Assembly: GCA_963277665.1 (NCBI GenBank)
Contig: OY728136.1
Coordinates: 808,257,123 to 808,321,122, forward strand
Source: Viscum album
Lineage: Eukaryota; Streptophyta; Magnoliopsida; Santalales; Viscaceae
Length of the DNA stretch: 64,000 nucleotides
Reading direction: 5' to 3'
Part shown: positions 22,289-35,389 of the stretch, one piece after another
How the letters are laid out: every line of letters starts with the position of its first letter
How positions within the stretch are numbered: position 1 is the stretch's first letter
Notes under the pieces: model-generated
The model's input: the letters and a program-made list of their open reading frames with translations, nothing else
Databases searched by the model: none
Told to the model about the DNA's origin: nothing
Made by a program: the position numbers and the translations under genes

Positions 22289-23111
22289 TGTAAAGGCCTG
22301 TAAATTTGAAGGAATTTTTTATAAAATTTTTTGGGATTTTACGAGTACGCAGTTTCTGACAGTGCTTGATTCCGAGGCCCGGTGTTCCCATAATTAATTT
22401 TCGAAGTTTAGCTCGGGTATGTTCAGTGAACAAATGAGCGGGTTTTTCTAACATTTGAACATGTGCTCGGAATTGAATTCTGAGGGCACCAATGAACTCG
22501 CAGCACCAGTAATTTCTTAAAGGGTCACTTACCACAGATGCGTTCGTGAAAGTGGAGAAGATAATTTTTGGGGGTTTGTTTAAGGAATAAATAGAAATTG
22601 TTGGAACAATTTTTATTTCATGAGGAGGTTTTTCCTCCCATGGGTAGTTAAGGGTGGGGCCCACAACCACTTAACTACCCATGTGAGGACTTAAGAGATG
22701 TGGGGCCCACACGAGCCCCACCATTTAATTCCCTCTAAATCTATTTTAGAACCCCCATTAATTTTGAAAAACCTTCATTAATTGTCACCTCAACCCATTA
22801 AATTATGTCAAACCATAATTTGACAAGGAACCTACCTTTTTCACTTTTAATTTTTTAAACTTCCAATGCATTTAATAATGGGGGAACCTTATCTCTTCCT
22901 CCTATAATTAAATGTCAACACATTTTAATTAGTGTGATGAAATATTTGTATGAGAGTTTCTTTGTGTTTAATAAAATAATAGGGGGGGCTATTTTTGGGA
23001 TCAAGGAGAGAGCTTCATTGTGTGAAGAAGAATGCCGGCCTCCGATGAAGAACGATGAAGAACGCTGGTTCTGCGGAGATCAAAGATGCCTTTCCAAATC
23101 CTCTCCTCTGT

Positions 23112-23228
23112 GACGCCATGTACCGCGATGCCTATGATCCTCTCCTCCATAACACCGTGTACCATGACGCCTACGACCCTTTTCTCCATGACGACGTGTA
23201 CATCGACACCGAAAATCCTATTCCATGT
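23112..23228 (+). repeat. Three in-frame 39-bp repeats, 3' LTR of B
   Basis: Counterpart of 15051-15167, within an open frame from 23055 to 23264. Unit length and reading frame are kept while the sequence has diverged strongly. A GAGGTAGG/GAGGTACG string follows in both LTRs and resembles a splice donor. Confidence 0.7.
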
Positions 23229-24443
23229 CGAGGTAGGGGGTTTGGTTTATTTTACTTTATGTGAATTATACCATCGACATGTCAAATAATTGTTAGGAGT
23301 CATTTCAAACCACTAACGCGGTGGGTGCGGAGCAATGAACAAGTCTGAACCCACCGTTTTTCTGTTCTTAATGCGCGGAGCATTGGTGATGATGAAACAG
23401 GACCTGAATGGTGATTGGAGTCCTTCGTATTAAATTACGAGTCCCGAGACGACTGAAGGCATAGACGGGAGAAAGAAAGGACAATAGAAATGACACTGGT
23501 GGCCCGTAGAAAGCTCTGGCGGCGTGGGGCGACGGCGGACGGAGGCGGAGGCACCCCAACGCGTCGCCGGCAGGAGCCATCATGGCTGAAGCCACGGAGA
23601 CCGGCGGCTGGATCCTGCGGTCACGCGGGATCCGGAGGGGACGTAGCGACCGCGTGCCGCGTCCGTGGAGCGCAAAGGAGGGGGGACCATGTCTCCCCCT
23701 GTGCGACCCGCTGGCCGAGCCAGCGTGACCCCTCGGAATGGTTGGGGTGGGTCGCGTGGACCAGGCCGGGCTGGGGTAGGTCGCGCGTACTGCGCACAGC
23801 CGCACCTGGCCGGGGTGGACCCGGTTCGGGCCGACCCTAGGGGGGTTTGGGTCGGGCTGGGTCGGGCCCAGACCCCCTACTTCAGACTGTTTTCAGTTAT
23901 TTTCTCATAACATGAGCTACAGACCTCTAATCGATGCACCGTTAATTGAGTAGGGATCATTGGATCGAGACGGTCATTTCAGTATATTATAATCAAGGTT
24001 TCAGAGAACATTGGGTATGGTCGGGTTGGTTCGAACACGAAAACAACCAGGCCCTCGAAGCAGAAACGCTTATAACTTGAGCTCCGGACGTCTGATTGAC
24101 GTGTCGTCGACCTTGTTGGATTCCTCTTAGTGAGATGGTTCTTTTGACTTACTTCTCTTGAGGTTTGGGCGCAGTTGGAGTACGTTCGTGTTGGTTTTAA
24201 CATAAAAACCAACCGGGCCCCTGGGATGGAAAAGCCAGTAACTCTCAGACCGGGCGTCCGATTGACGCACCGTCTGTCGCATTGGGTTTCTTTTGATGAG
24301 ATTAAACTTTGTGATACATCAACTATGGAATTCATGGCAGTTGATGTATCTACCCCCTTGGATCGTGGAGAGGACCCTCCCGGAATCAAGCATGTTGTGT
24401 GCAGGAACCCAAGTGCTGGCTGCGACTGCATCAACTTTTGTAC

Positions 24444-24665
24444 TGAAATCCTTTGTGGGTTCGACAGCGACGACTACCATACTGGAATCCTTCGTCGGTT
24501 CGACGGCGATGACTACTGTTCTTGTATCCTATGTGGGTATGGCAGTATTGACCTCTGTACTTTTATCCTGTGTGGGTCTGACAAAGTAGCTGGTCTTGTA
24601 TCCTGTGTGGGTCCGACAGCTTAGCTGGACTTGTATCCTATGTGGGTCCGACAGCTTCGATGAAT
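24444..24665 (+). repeat. Tandem array in 3' LTR of B, units 35-40 bp
   Basis: Units of the GAATCC/GTATCC...GTGGGT type begin near 24444, 24484, 24524, 24562, 24597 and 24632, matching the array at 16391-16610 unit for unit. Confidence 0.85.
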
Positions 24666-24995
24666 TAGTGGTTACATCTGATCATCCCTATCGCCTTACG
24701 AAGTGTATACCTGTGTGAGCTGAGACATGTTTCTCAATCATTAACGTCTATGTGATTGACTTGCTTTCCTGTGTGGAATGGGTTGTGTTGTTTCTATGTG
24801 GACTATGTTGTGCTATCCTTTGTGGACTGGTTGGTGCTTGGGCACGAGAGATGGAGACGAACTGTAACTGATGACTTAGGTATATGTATGGGCATATACG
24901 TAAGTAGTGTTGTTGATACTTCTTGATTTTATCTTTCCTTTGTGGTTTATCCTTCGTGGATTCTGAGAGACATTCACGGGTCTCGAGGTCCCTAA

Positions 24996-25012
24996 TGAGT
25001 ATCATATACTCA
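24996..25012 (+). other. TGAGTAT hairpin, 3' LTR of B
   Basis: TGAGTATCATATACTCA keeps the perfect 7-bp stem seen at 16942-16958 and is again followed by CCCC. Confidence 0.75.
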
Positions 25013-25497
25013 CCCCTGCACGGGCTATGCCCGCACTACGTTTTGTTGGATGCAGACAACGGACAACACTGATCGAGGAGGAGGCTTGTGGAGATAGACG
25101 GTACCCGGAGGTGGAACACATGGCGAGATGTACACGGAGCGGGCAACCGGACCCGAGGAGCTGACGAGACTATCTGTACCCACCCTTCACGTTGGATTTC
25201 CGGAGGACGACTCAGAGTTGCTTCTTTACTTTTCCGCTACTGTACTTTATTTTCAGTTGTACTTTACATTTAGTTGGGTGTGTATTCTGGCTCATTTAAA
25301 TTATTGCACATACTTCTGTACTCAGTTTACTTTGTGTTTACATCATCTTATGTACTCTGTTTTGTTTTGTTTACTTCATAAAGGCAATGCCTTCCTTCTT
25401 TTGGGATTTATGTCATTTGTGCTAGTCACCAGCCTCTGGCCTAATGAAGGTGGGCTTGGGGTAGTCACGAGACGGGCCCTGAGGACGGGTTGTGACA

Positions 25498-25502
25498 ATA
25501 TT
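25498..25502. repeat. Target-site duplication (right) of element B, ATATT
   Basis: Exact copy of 14221-14225. Confidence 0.9.
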
Positions 25503-28500
25503 ATTATTTTTGTGATATGTTTCTAATATAGTGATATTATTCCCATTCAACATGTCTCTAAGAGGAACATTGGTGATGAAATAAAATGAAAATACAAAGG
25601 ATCTGATATTGGTTGGAAATTTTATTTCATTAAATTGTGTGTTGTTATTATATACATATGAATTAATATATTTAAGTGGTATCATTATAATTTTTCAAAA
25701 TATTAATCTTCTATTGATGAATGAATGAGGTAATTATTTGAGATATGGACAAAATTTATGAATGAGTTATACCATTGATGGGAATTTTGTGTTGGATAAT
25801 ACATAGAGGGAAGAATGACTGTCATGAATTTTTTGGTAACACTATATTAGATATTGACTTCATATTATAAGATTTACTATTTTAGGGTATTATTTTTATT
25901 TTTTGATTTATTGAAAATAATTATTATTTTTATTAAGACATTGATTCTTAATCCAATAAATGTTTATTTTTATTTTTTTTCATATTGAAAAAAAGAAGAT
26001 TGTAATCATGTTTGTATACTCATAGGGATTATCAACCATGGATGATTGTGAGGCTAGCCACATATTTTTCATGTACCACAATTAATGAATATATTTTTTG
26101 TAATTTAGATAATTTTATAAATCATGTTATAGCTAATATTTTTATTATTAATTTTTTGGTCATACAAAATATTATTTAATATTATTTTATTACATTAATT
26201 GACAATTATAGTTTGACATTATAAGAATTGTAGGACATATACATCTTTAATTTTTTCCTTGAGTATAAATATGAAATAGAATGTGAATTTAATTTCGATG
26301 CAAATAGAAATATATTATGATTTACTATATTTCATGAAATTTCTCAATATATTTATTTTATTAATATCATTTTTACATTTGAATTTTGTATCATGGAAGC
26401 ACTTGATGAAAATGAATGTGAAAACATTAGCTCTAATCATCATTTTCAACATTTACTGGGTGAGGATCACTATTGATTTTATTTTGAATAAGGATTTCCT
26501 TCATCCCTATTATGTATTGATAAAAAATAATTAATTCAAACACGTATAAATTTAATTTATGTCATTTCATAGAGGACGATTCAAAAGTAGTTGAGGAAAA
26601 AAAATTAATTTAAAATTATAGAAGTTGTTATAAAATGTAGAAAATGATATTATGATATAAATGATGGATATGTGTCCAAAAAATCGTAAAAGAAACATTT
26701 TTTAATATTGAAACATATATCTAAATGGTGCACTCATTTAATGATACGCATGGTGTTAGTGATGATTATCCTTGTGGTGATCTATTAAATTACCATTCAG
26801 TTATTAGTAGTGAATAATCTATTCAAGAAGATGATTATTCATATGAGGTTCTAGATAAGGATGGGGGTTTTGATGAAAAATATGATAGCGGTGACCATGA
26901 TGATTACTTTTTATTAGTATATAATGATCATATCTATATAATTCATCGTATTTTTGAAAAAAATTAACTTTTTAATAGAGGATTATAATTGAACAATATT
27001 GTATATATGTGTAATAAATTTTTATATAATGAAATTATTCATTGTAAAATATACAGGGTTTCCAAATTTGAATGAGTATTATGACATCATAAATATATGT
27101 TCTTAATGACTGTTGTTTTCTATGGTTAAATATTGGATAGAAGCTACTACCTAGTAGAGGTATTACACCAACACTTCCTTGAACATTTGGTATAAATATA
27201 TACAAAAGGTACCAAGAAACCATTAGGATAGTAGCTCTATAGTAATGGTTATTAGAACTATACATATAGATTTATACTATGTGTTTCATTGAAAAATTTT
27301 TCTATGTATATTTCAATGTACTTATTTGTAATGGTTTTGCAAAACATTTGGTATAGAACTAAACCAATAGAGATGGTTCTAGTGATTTCCTATTACATAT
27401 AGTTTTTTTATATAAATGTTTTATCCTAGATTCCATGAACTGAATTTACATTAAATATAAGATTTATAAAAATGTGGAAAGTATTTTTTTTGAATTCCAA
27501 TGAAAATGGTGGGACAAATAAACTGTATGAAATATACTAAAAAAATAAAAATTAGAATTGTTATTATTAATTTAATATTATATCGAAAATTATTTTAGTA
27601 AATCAAAGATCTAAAGATTATTTAATAAAAATAATAATTTGAAAAACATTGAAATGGATTACAAATATTCTAAACTAAAATGAAGTGATATGTTTTGTTC
27701 CTATTACATGAAGAATTTTTATTATACAGTTTACTAATAGATAATTTAATTGTAAAAAGATATGTTAGAAAAATATAAATATAGGTAATAATAATGAATA
27801 TTTGGTTTTATATAAATATATTATAATTTATCATAATTAAATTTTATAAATAGACAATCTGGATTTATGAGTTAGATTAGTACAAAACTCAACCCTCGGA
27901 TTTTTGTTTGGGAGAAGACACACTAACCCCATAAATACAAAATTTATCTTCATTATTTTTGTAAATAAAAACATATTCAATTTTATATAATTTATTAAAA
28001 TTAGTTTTTCTACATTTATCTAAAATATATTAATTTTATTTTCAAAAAATTAATATTCGTGTTGGGTTTTTATTTTTACATATATTTATAGTTTGGAGGA
28101 TCATATACAAGCCCCATGATCATGGTTTCATCACTTATATAATATTCATGATGACTTATTTCATGTTTTTGAAATTTTTAGGGAGACCTAATTTCATTTA
28201 AATGATGATGTGACGATATTTTCTCAAGGAAATCAAAATGCTTCCATTTTTAGTGAATATTGTAATTGACAACCGAAATGATTTTTTGGGTGAATATTCA
28301 TTAAAAAATAACAAATAAATAATTATAAGAACATCATATAGTAAATTATTTTAAAAGAAATTCTATTATTTATGTATTTATAGTCTTTCGGGATGTATAT
28401 ATTATAATATTTTTTTAATAGGTGGTAAAACCGAACCAAAAAAGGAAAACTATTGGACAATTAAATGAGTAAGAAAATGATATTTTACGTTAATTTTTTC

Positions 28501-31500
28501 AATTTTATTGATTATTTATTATTTTAAAAAATTATTATTATATTTATGTTATTTAGATGTATTGGTGAGTGAATATGATAATGTATCATGATTATTTATA
28601 GAATAACACATACATTGAAAACATAATTCATTTTTTAGAGACAATCATTTATGTTTTGTATTTGGGACACTTTCTTATTGGAAGAAGATCCCAAAAATGG
28701 TTTATAATTATTAAGCATAAAATTTGGGTAGGGTTTCTAGAGGATAATTAAATAAAGGTGTATGATATATTATGTACAGAATGTGTCCTTTTATTGGTGA
28801 TCCTTAGTGTAATTTTAAAAAATAACCACAAACTATTTTTCAAGAAATGTGATTTCACATTGAAAGATTTACAATAAATGATAATTTATAAGAGGAGGTT
28901 TAAATACCATTACTCTAGTAGGCATGATTTGGGGGTTACGTTTTGATATTTGTACAAGATCTAAGTGATTTCTCAATAAATTACTATTTAGTTTAGCCAG
29001 TTTAAGTAAAAAATATACATAGTTGAATATAAAAAACATTTTAAAACATAAAATAAAAAAGAATTTTTCTTCAAAAAATCATTTTTCCTCTAAAATATTC
29101 ATTTATATTAATCAATGTACACATCTTGTACTCTTTTGTTAACTAAAAAGTAATAAATAGTGTGAGATCATTTGCTTCTCAAGGGAATGATTATACTGGG
29201 ACTATCTTTGAATAATAATAGAATAATAAATTTCGAAATCTAAATAACCAAAAAACCTTGCATTTAATCAATATCATTAGTAGGAAGAGTAATATTGAAT
29301 TAATTAATAATGAGAAAACATTTCCATATATATAATCACATTAAATGAAAATTATCAATTAATATCATAATTATTCAAGCAATCACATGAATATCATAAA
29401 ATAAATTAATAGTAATTGAATACACAATTCTATATATATTAATCATACTTTCAAGGTCTCATTAAATTAAATTATAAATATAACATCAAGAAATAATTCT
29501 AATACATCTTACATAAATCGGTAATGCCTCATTATTATATCCAATATGTTTTGTGTCATGTGACATTATGATAAATCAGTGTTCTATGTAATTATATTCC
29601 ACATACTTCACTTAATAATTCTATTGAATTCATCATATGAATAAATATTAAAATATAATCAATATATACATATTTTAAGAATAAAAAATGAAATGTCAGT
29701 ATGATCCCCAGTAAAATAAATATAAACATTCTATAGAATTATAATTTATGGTATGAATATATTATATCATATATAAATAATAAGATTCGTCAAATTATGT
29801 TGACATATATGAGAATACATTAAAAAGAACAAATGAATATTTTTTGGGGAATTTTCATTTTCATTTTCGTTTTCAAATCACATACATAAAATATTAAAAA
29901 ATAAAAAAAATATTATGTAAAATAGTACCTTTTAAAATATCCAAGGAAATATATAATTTAATATTGAATGTGTTTATAGGTTATGGTAGTTCAAATTTTT
30001 TTCAATGTCATATACATGAAAATAATATTTATTTTTTTTCACATTTTCTTTAAAAAGTCAAAAGTTACTCATTCGAAATACAAATATAATCATTCTATTA
30101 TTCTATAATATTTAATGACAATTAATGGGTAAACAAGTATTTAATAAATAATTTTATTGTATTAATAAAATTATTTAAATAATTTTATGGAAAATATTAG
30201 TAGGGATGAAAAATATTACCAATTAATTAGAAAAAAAGCCGGTCTTCCTTAAAAATAGTATTTTTTATAATTGGTAGATAAAAAGTGGACAATGAAAAGG
30301 AATCATGTAATTTGTTGACATAAGTATACGGTAAAAAATTTAATTTCAATTATTATATAATAATCATATAATTCACCTAACATTTAATTAATACAAAAAA
30401 TCTGAAATAATGATTAGATTTTGAAATAAACTTTTTTTTCCTAGATTAAATTTGAATATTATCCCTCGGGAATGAAATAACTAAAAATGTAACATGAAAT
30501 AAAATTTATATTAAGGGATTAATTATATATCAAATAAAATGGGTATTATATACACCTCATTAATAGAACATATGTTTAATATTTCATATGTCTCATGAAA
30601 ATAAACTAAGAAAGGAAAATCCATTACAATGATTATATCATTGAAGTGAGAAATAATCAATAAAGTTATTATGTGAAAAAAAATATAAAACCAAAAAACA
30701 TATTTAAATAAAAATTTCCAATATGAGAAGTTATTTCACATATAATCATGTCATAACATAGTCATTTAAGTATATGAATAACCCAATAAATGGAAATTAT
30801 GTTGGCTATTCTCTTACCTCAAGTATTATTTACATGGTGTGTGTTTAATCCTGATGTATAATAAATATTTATTTATTATAAATAATTTATAGATTATTAT
30901 TAATATATATAATACTATATTTTTATTTACTCATGACCATTTATCAAAATTTTATTAATAATTCTTTATTAAAATCATGTGTTTCTGGTGATAACTGCTT
31001 CATTATGTAAGTGTTTGTACATCACATTTGGTCATATGTATTTATTGTGACTCTATCATATAAAAATTGTTAAGGAATATATATATATATATAATTGATA
31101 TATAATAGATATATATATAATCATCCATAAAATATAGATATAAATTCATTAATTTTACCATTCATGGAGACGTTAGGCCATATAGATGCGTAGACATATT
31201 TTATCTTTATCACGGATGGAATGAAAACAAATCTAATTAAAAATTAAATTTAAAAGAATAATTACCATGTCATATATATTTTTTTCATATTTGTTAAACA
31301 TATCATAATTACAATCCATTTAAATTAGAAACGAAAAAGATATTTCAATTTTATGGAGGTGGTAGTCCACACATATGCACCCGTTATATTATCATTTTAC
31401 AAATAATTAGACGGTATGATAGTAGAAATAATATTATATATTTGTAAAAAAAATATATAAAAAATCTTATAAAAAATTAATCAAATAAAAATTAATATCA

Positions 31501-31868
31501 TTCTATTATGGTGATGGGATTTTATTTTTATCCATACATCGAGGTGGTAGTCTACATGTATGTATGAGTGAGACATTTGATTCTCATTTCATTGAAAATG
31601 TGGTAAGAAATAGAGGTTTCAAAATCCTAAAAAAATCGAATAGTTTTTATAATAATGTTATTACATTATTATAAATACCTTAGAATTTTAGGATATTAAA
31701 AAATAAGTTAAAAATTAAATTGATTAGTTAAAAAGATTACATTTTCATCAAAATATCCCCTTTTGATATCCTCTTACGGACTATAGGGTTGGTATTTTGG
31801 ATAGGCCAACACCTCACCATCATTGACATAGAATACAATAGAGAATAAAGAACGTACATGTTGAGAAA
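25503..31868. other. Long AT-rich stretch without recognisable genes
   Basis: Strongly AT-rich with dense stops in all frames. A simple ATATAT tract lies at about 31078-31125. A stretch at 26740-26950 translates in one broken frame to an acidic Asp/Tyr-rich string that matches no family I recognise. No LTR ends, terminal inverted repeats or domains were found. It is probably very old transposon-derived sequence. Confidence 0.55.
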
Positions 31869-31873
31869 TATTT
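31869..31873. repeat. Probable target-site duplication (left) of element D, TATTT
   Basis: TATTT here matches TATTT at 41864-41868. It requires the element's left end to include one extra T (31874) before TGTAAC. The flanks are AT-rich, so a chance match is possible. Confidence 0.55.
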
Positions 31874-32549
31874 TTGTAACGTCTTGGTTCTGGGAGCCAC
31901 CCAAAGGCGCCACGTATACAGTTGGTCACATAGCCTCAAGCACATTTTCCCGAATTCCATAGGATGCCAAATAGCTGCGAGGGCCTTGGGTGTGATGGTG
32001 GGGAAACTATTCCCTCATTAGTAGAGTAACACAGTGTAAGTAAACAGATAGAAATAGAGGATGCAGTATAATACCATAAAATAGTAAATAGTGGAACACT
32101 AAAACAATAAACAACTAGAGTACATATATATAATGATGCAAGGTACATATGTCTATGAAAGAATCCTAAAAAGTCACAATGTTGGAATACAGAAATAACT
32201 AAAGTAAAAAAAGAAAACAAATAAACTCTAGTAGAATCACAAGCCTCAGCTTGATCCAATGGTCTCCAGCTCTTTAGCAATCAAGTACCTGAAGTAGAAG
32301 GGTGCTGGCCCTTATCTATTCCAGCAACAATAGAGTCTGTTTGGGCCTAAAATCATGACCCAACCAGGGTGTGAGACTAAATCCCAATAGGAAACCACTG
32401 AGATATATGTGCCTTATAGTCAGTGAATATATATGGCATGCAAGAAGAAAAAGAACCAGTAAACAAGGAAGTACTCAAAAGTAAACATTCCTACAGTTTC
32501 AAAGCTTTCAAACACCACATATCAAGTTAGTAGATAATCACAATTAAGT

Positions 32550-32900
32550 AACCCTCTAGGATGTACTCATAGCCTAATCCCTTATATTCCTACCTAGAAA
32601 ACAAAAGCAACCCTCTTGGAATTACACCCAGTCTAACCCCTCTGGTTCACCTTTAACACATACTCTCTAAGGAAGCACTCACCATAAATTCCACCTATAT
32701 TCTCATATTAGTAACCAAAAGGAACTCTGGGGAAGAAGTAATTTCACATTCCCCATGTAGCCCACTTCAAGGAACTACAGACACTTTGAGGAAGTACTTA
32801 AGTCAATTCCCCCTATGGTCTCGTATCGTAACAATAAAAACAGACCCTGTAGAAAAGACCTCACATCCATTATCCCTGTGGTCTACTACACCAGGTTCTC
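32550..32900 (-). repeat. Tandem array in 3' LTR of D, unit about 58 bp, 6 copies
   Basis: Plus-strand units open with AACCCTCTAGGA or ACTCTCTAAGGAAG variants at 32550, 32609, 32662, 32723, 32781 and 32842. They continue with a CTAACCCC/ATTCCCC segment and a TGGTCTC-like segment. Confidence 0.8.
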
Positions 32901-33589
32901 AAGGCCCTGTGTAAGTCAAACGATCACATCAATACATGGAAACCATTTAAAACCTAAATAACTACTTGGACCAACAATATAAAGCATAACAGTATGATAT
33001 ATAAAACAATCCATTGTATCAATACTAGGCATGGAAGACAAAGTTGCATCCTTACATGCTAAACTAGACTAAACAGTCAAAACAAGAAAACATGGGAAAA
33101 ACCTCTATAGCATGAAAAAAACTCTATTCACAACATAAACATCAATCCAATCAACCAAGGAATTGCAAAAAAACATTAGGTGTAGAAACATAAACACGCA
33201 ATACCCCGTTAAAGGGTATTGGGAACTTTTTAATATATAACTCAAATAATAACTATAGAAAGGAAAAAAACACCTTCCTTAGAGTTTTCATATGATTATA
33301 TGTGAAACTAAACACATTAATCACTCTAAATCACAGAATATCTACAAAAATTACTAAAATTTTCAACCCATGATATCTCAAAAGAGAGAAGGAATCAAAA
33401 AATGTGATTCAAGAAGAAGAGATAACTCACTGATGTGATTCCAACGCAACAGAAAGAGTTCCATTTGGAGAAAAGATGCTTGATCAGAGTCTCATCAACG
33501 ATCCACACCAAACGGACACTCTCGGAAGATCTAGGTCAAGAAGAGATGTGTTCTATCCATCAGATGTAACCCTGATCTGTTTAATGAAA

Positions 33590-33770
33590 AAAAGTACATG
33601 TCATGTAATTTTTAAGTACATTGTGTGTACTCTCCTTATTCGTCCCCCGCATAAGGTGGTCTCTAGGTCACCACACATGGTTGTGTGATCATCCATTACA
33701 CATCCATTACATGGTTACGTGTAGAAAAAGAGTACACGGTGTGTATATATAATTACACGGTAAGTACTTC
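33590..33770. repeat. Palindrome cluster in 3' LTR of D
   Basis: Imperfect palindromes of the GTACA...TGTAC type occur near 33592, 33617, 33675, 33732 (GTACACGGTGTGTAT) and 33756. The same positions in the other LTR (41625-41780) also carry them. Confidence 0.7.
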
Positions 33771-33852
33771 AATAATTCACCGATACTCCACTTTTCTAAA
33801 AAACCATAGAGAAGAGAAAAACTTACCTGAAAAGAAGATATGGGATCTTACA

Positions 33853-33866
33853 AGATTCTCCACTTA
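33853..33866 (-). other. Polypurine tract of element D
   Basis: On the minus strand TAAGTGGAGAATCT runs directly into the TGTAAG start of the 3' LTR. It has the same GTGGAG core as the tracts of A and B. Confidence 0.7.
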
Positions 33867-33899
33867 AAAAAATTTCCCCGAATTTTCTTAGAAAGGCAG

Positions 33900-35270
33900 C
33901 GTAGAAGAAGAATCCTTGAAAATCTATAGCCACTGTGATCGTACATCAGTCTCCCTCTCCCAAGTCTCATTCTGTACTCTCCCGTGCTGCTATAGCACTC
34001 GTAATAGAGGAAAAGAATGGCCATGGAGAACATCCATGATTCGATCAACAATATGGATAGGATGATCCTCGAATGAGGTGTCCACCTATAACTCAACCTC
34101 CTTGGGTTCAAAAATATGATAAGGGTCTGATAAGTAACGTTGAAGCTGAGAAATGTGTAATATGTCGTGCATAGCCCAATACCTCTAAGGAAACTACAAC
34201 TATTAGGCAACCGGTCTTACTCTCTCCCAGACCTCAAAAGGCCCAATGTACCACAATGAAACCTTACACAGCCTCTTAATCCTCTTATCTCGCAACCTTG
34301 GTGTGACATGCAGGAAAACCTTATCCTCGACCTCGAACTTCATAGGTCATCTCCGTCGATAAGAATAAGACTTCTGTCGAGACATTTCATAATCCATCCT
34401 CTTCCAAATCAACTCCAAATGTTCTATGGTCTCCTGGAAAAGAAGAGGTCCCAACATAGTTGCCTCTCCTACCTCGATCCAGCATAAGGTTTATTGGCAT
34501 GTCCTACCGTACAATTCCTCATAAGGTGTCATATGAATACTTGCCATAAAAATATTATTATAGAAAAACACCACAAGAACATAAATTGTACGCTTGGATT
34601 GGCCATCTGTCTAGGGATGGTAAGTAGTACTCAGAAGCACCTATGTACCCAAGGCCTTCAGTAATCCCTGCCATACCCAAGAATTAAAACGTTTGTCTCT
34701 ATCTGAAAAAATGGACTATGAAACTCCATGTAAACACATAATCTCTCAGATGTTCAACCTCCCATGATTATCAACACTTAAGGTCTCCATGACCGACAAG
34801 AAGTGAGAAACCATCGTGAGCCTGTCAAGAAAATATCATACTGCATCATTCCCTTGAGGAGACCTCAGTAAACCCATCACGAAGTCCATCACGACATCAT
34901 CACCCTTCTACTCAAGAATGGGTAGCTACTGCAAAAGCTCTGCTAGTTGCTGAAGCTCCGCCTTCAACTGCTGACTGGTGGAACATATCATGAAAATCTT
35001 AGCAACAACTCTCTTCATTCCTCTCAGTCAAAACTAATGGTGTAGATAATGATTCATCTTTGTGAAACCCAGATAAACTACCCAAACTGAGGAATGACCG
35101 ACCCACATCAGATCCTCTCATATGTCTTCTGCCACCCATACACGCCCATGAAAAATGCAAGATCTCATCCTCACCTACTGTCCATCCAGGAATAGGGTCA
35201 TCTCTTGAAACACTCTCCTATAGGACTAGGCCTTCAAAATCTCATTGCTTCCTTATTCGCACTTGATCAA
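33900..35270 (-). pseudogene. Integrase relic of element D with chromodomain-like tail and internal deletion
   Basis: Minus-strand translation gives GMKRVVAK and a damaged zinc-finger end with serine for the last cysteine (STSQQLKAEL, near 34950). Next come DVVMDFVMGLLRSPQGNDAV with catalytic D at 34886-34884, and FSDRDKRF with D at 34703-34701. Right after DGQSKRTI (near 34600) the frame jumps to VFFYNN...IHMTPYEELYGR, so the segment that normally holds the catalytic glutamate is missing. Downstream are RQKSYSYRR, KVFLHV, YIGPFEVWERV and HISQLQRYLSDPYHI. Then PIHIVDR, SFPLLRVL and ETWERETDV at about 34060-33930 fit a chromodomain. Many stops are present and it is inactive. Confidence 0.9.
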
Positions 35271-35389
35271 GCAGAGTAGAGGTAACAACTACAAAAGATA
35301 GAAACCTCTACCCCTAACTATTTTTAACCTCCAAATGCATATCAGAGAACAGATCCATAGGCTACCAATCACTACTGGCCTCCTGAACT

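Larger units (their letters stand above)
14226..25497 (+). mobile_element. Element B: boundary-complete Tekay/Del-like chromovirus, coding-dead
   Basis: Two LTRs of 3218 and 3209 bp flank a 4845-bp internal region. It contains, in order, a PBS, gag with CCHC knuckle, protease, RT, RNase H, integrase with HHCC and DDE motifs, chromodomain-like tail and PPT. That order (RT before integrase) defines Ty3/gypsy, and the integrase tail fits the chromoviruses. A perfect 5-bp duplication flanks it, so it is one insertion that has not recombined. In a 111-base ungapped comparison of the LTRs (14281-14391 against 22342-22452) I counted about 20 mismatches, so the insertion is old. Many in-frame stops and frameshifts, including loss of an RT catalytic aspartate, make autonomous activity impossible. 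Confidence 0.95.
22289..25497 (+). repeat. Element B 3' LTR, 3209 bp
   Basis: Starts TGTAAAGGCCTG and ends GTTGTGACA, and aligns with 14226-17443 over its whole length. It has the triple 39-bp repeat at 23112-23228, the GC-rich block at about 23300-23880 with hairpin 23611-23632, the tandem array at 24444-24665 and the TGAGTAT hairpin at 24996-25012. Confidence 0.95.
31875..33852 (-). repeat. Element D 3' LTR, 1978 bp
   Basis: On the plus strand it begins TGTAACGTCTTGG and ends CTTACA. It aligns through its length with 39902-41863, for example AGTAAACAGATAG at 32038 and 40065. It contains a tandem array (32550-32900) and palindromes at the end nearest the internal region. Confidence 0.92.

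Noticed and set aside
26740..26950. Acidic Asp/Tyr-rich translation as a possible transposase fragment
   Set aside because: Broken by stops, no conserved transposase motif, and the composition is explained by GAT repeats.
27035..27400. Possible CACTA-type transposon subterminal repeats
   Set aside because: A few ATTTGGTATA and AGTAGAG strings recur, but no CACTA ends, target duplication or transposase could be found.
31078..31125. ATATAT tract as an origin or regulatory site
   Set aside because: It is a simple dinucleotide microsatellite in AT-rich DNA with no associated motif.
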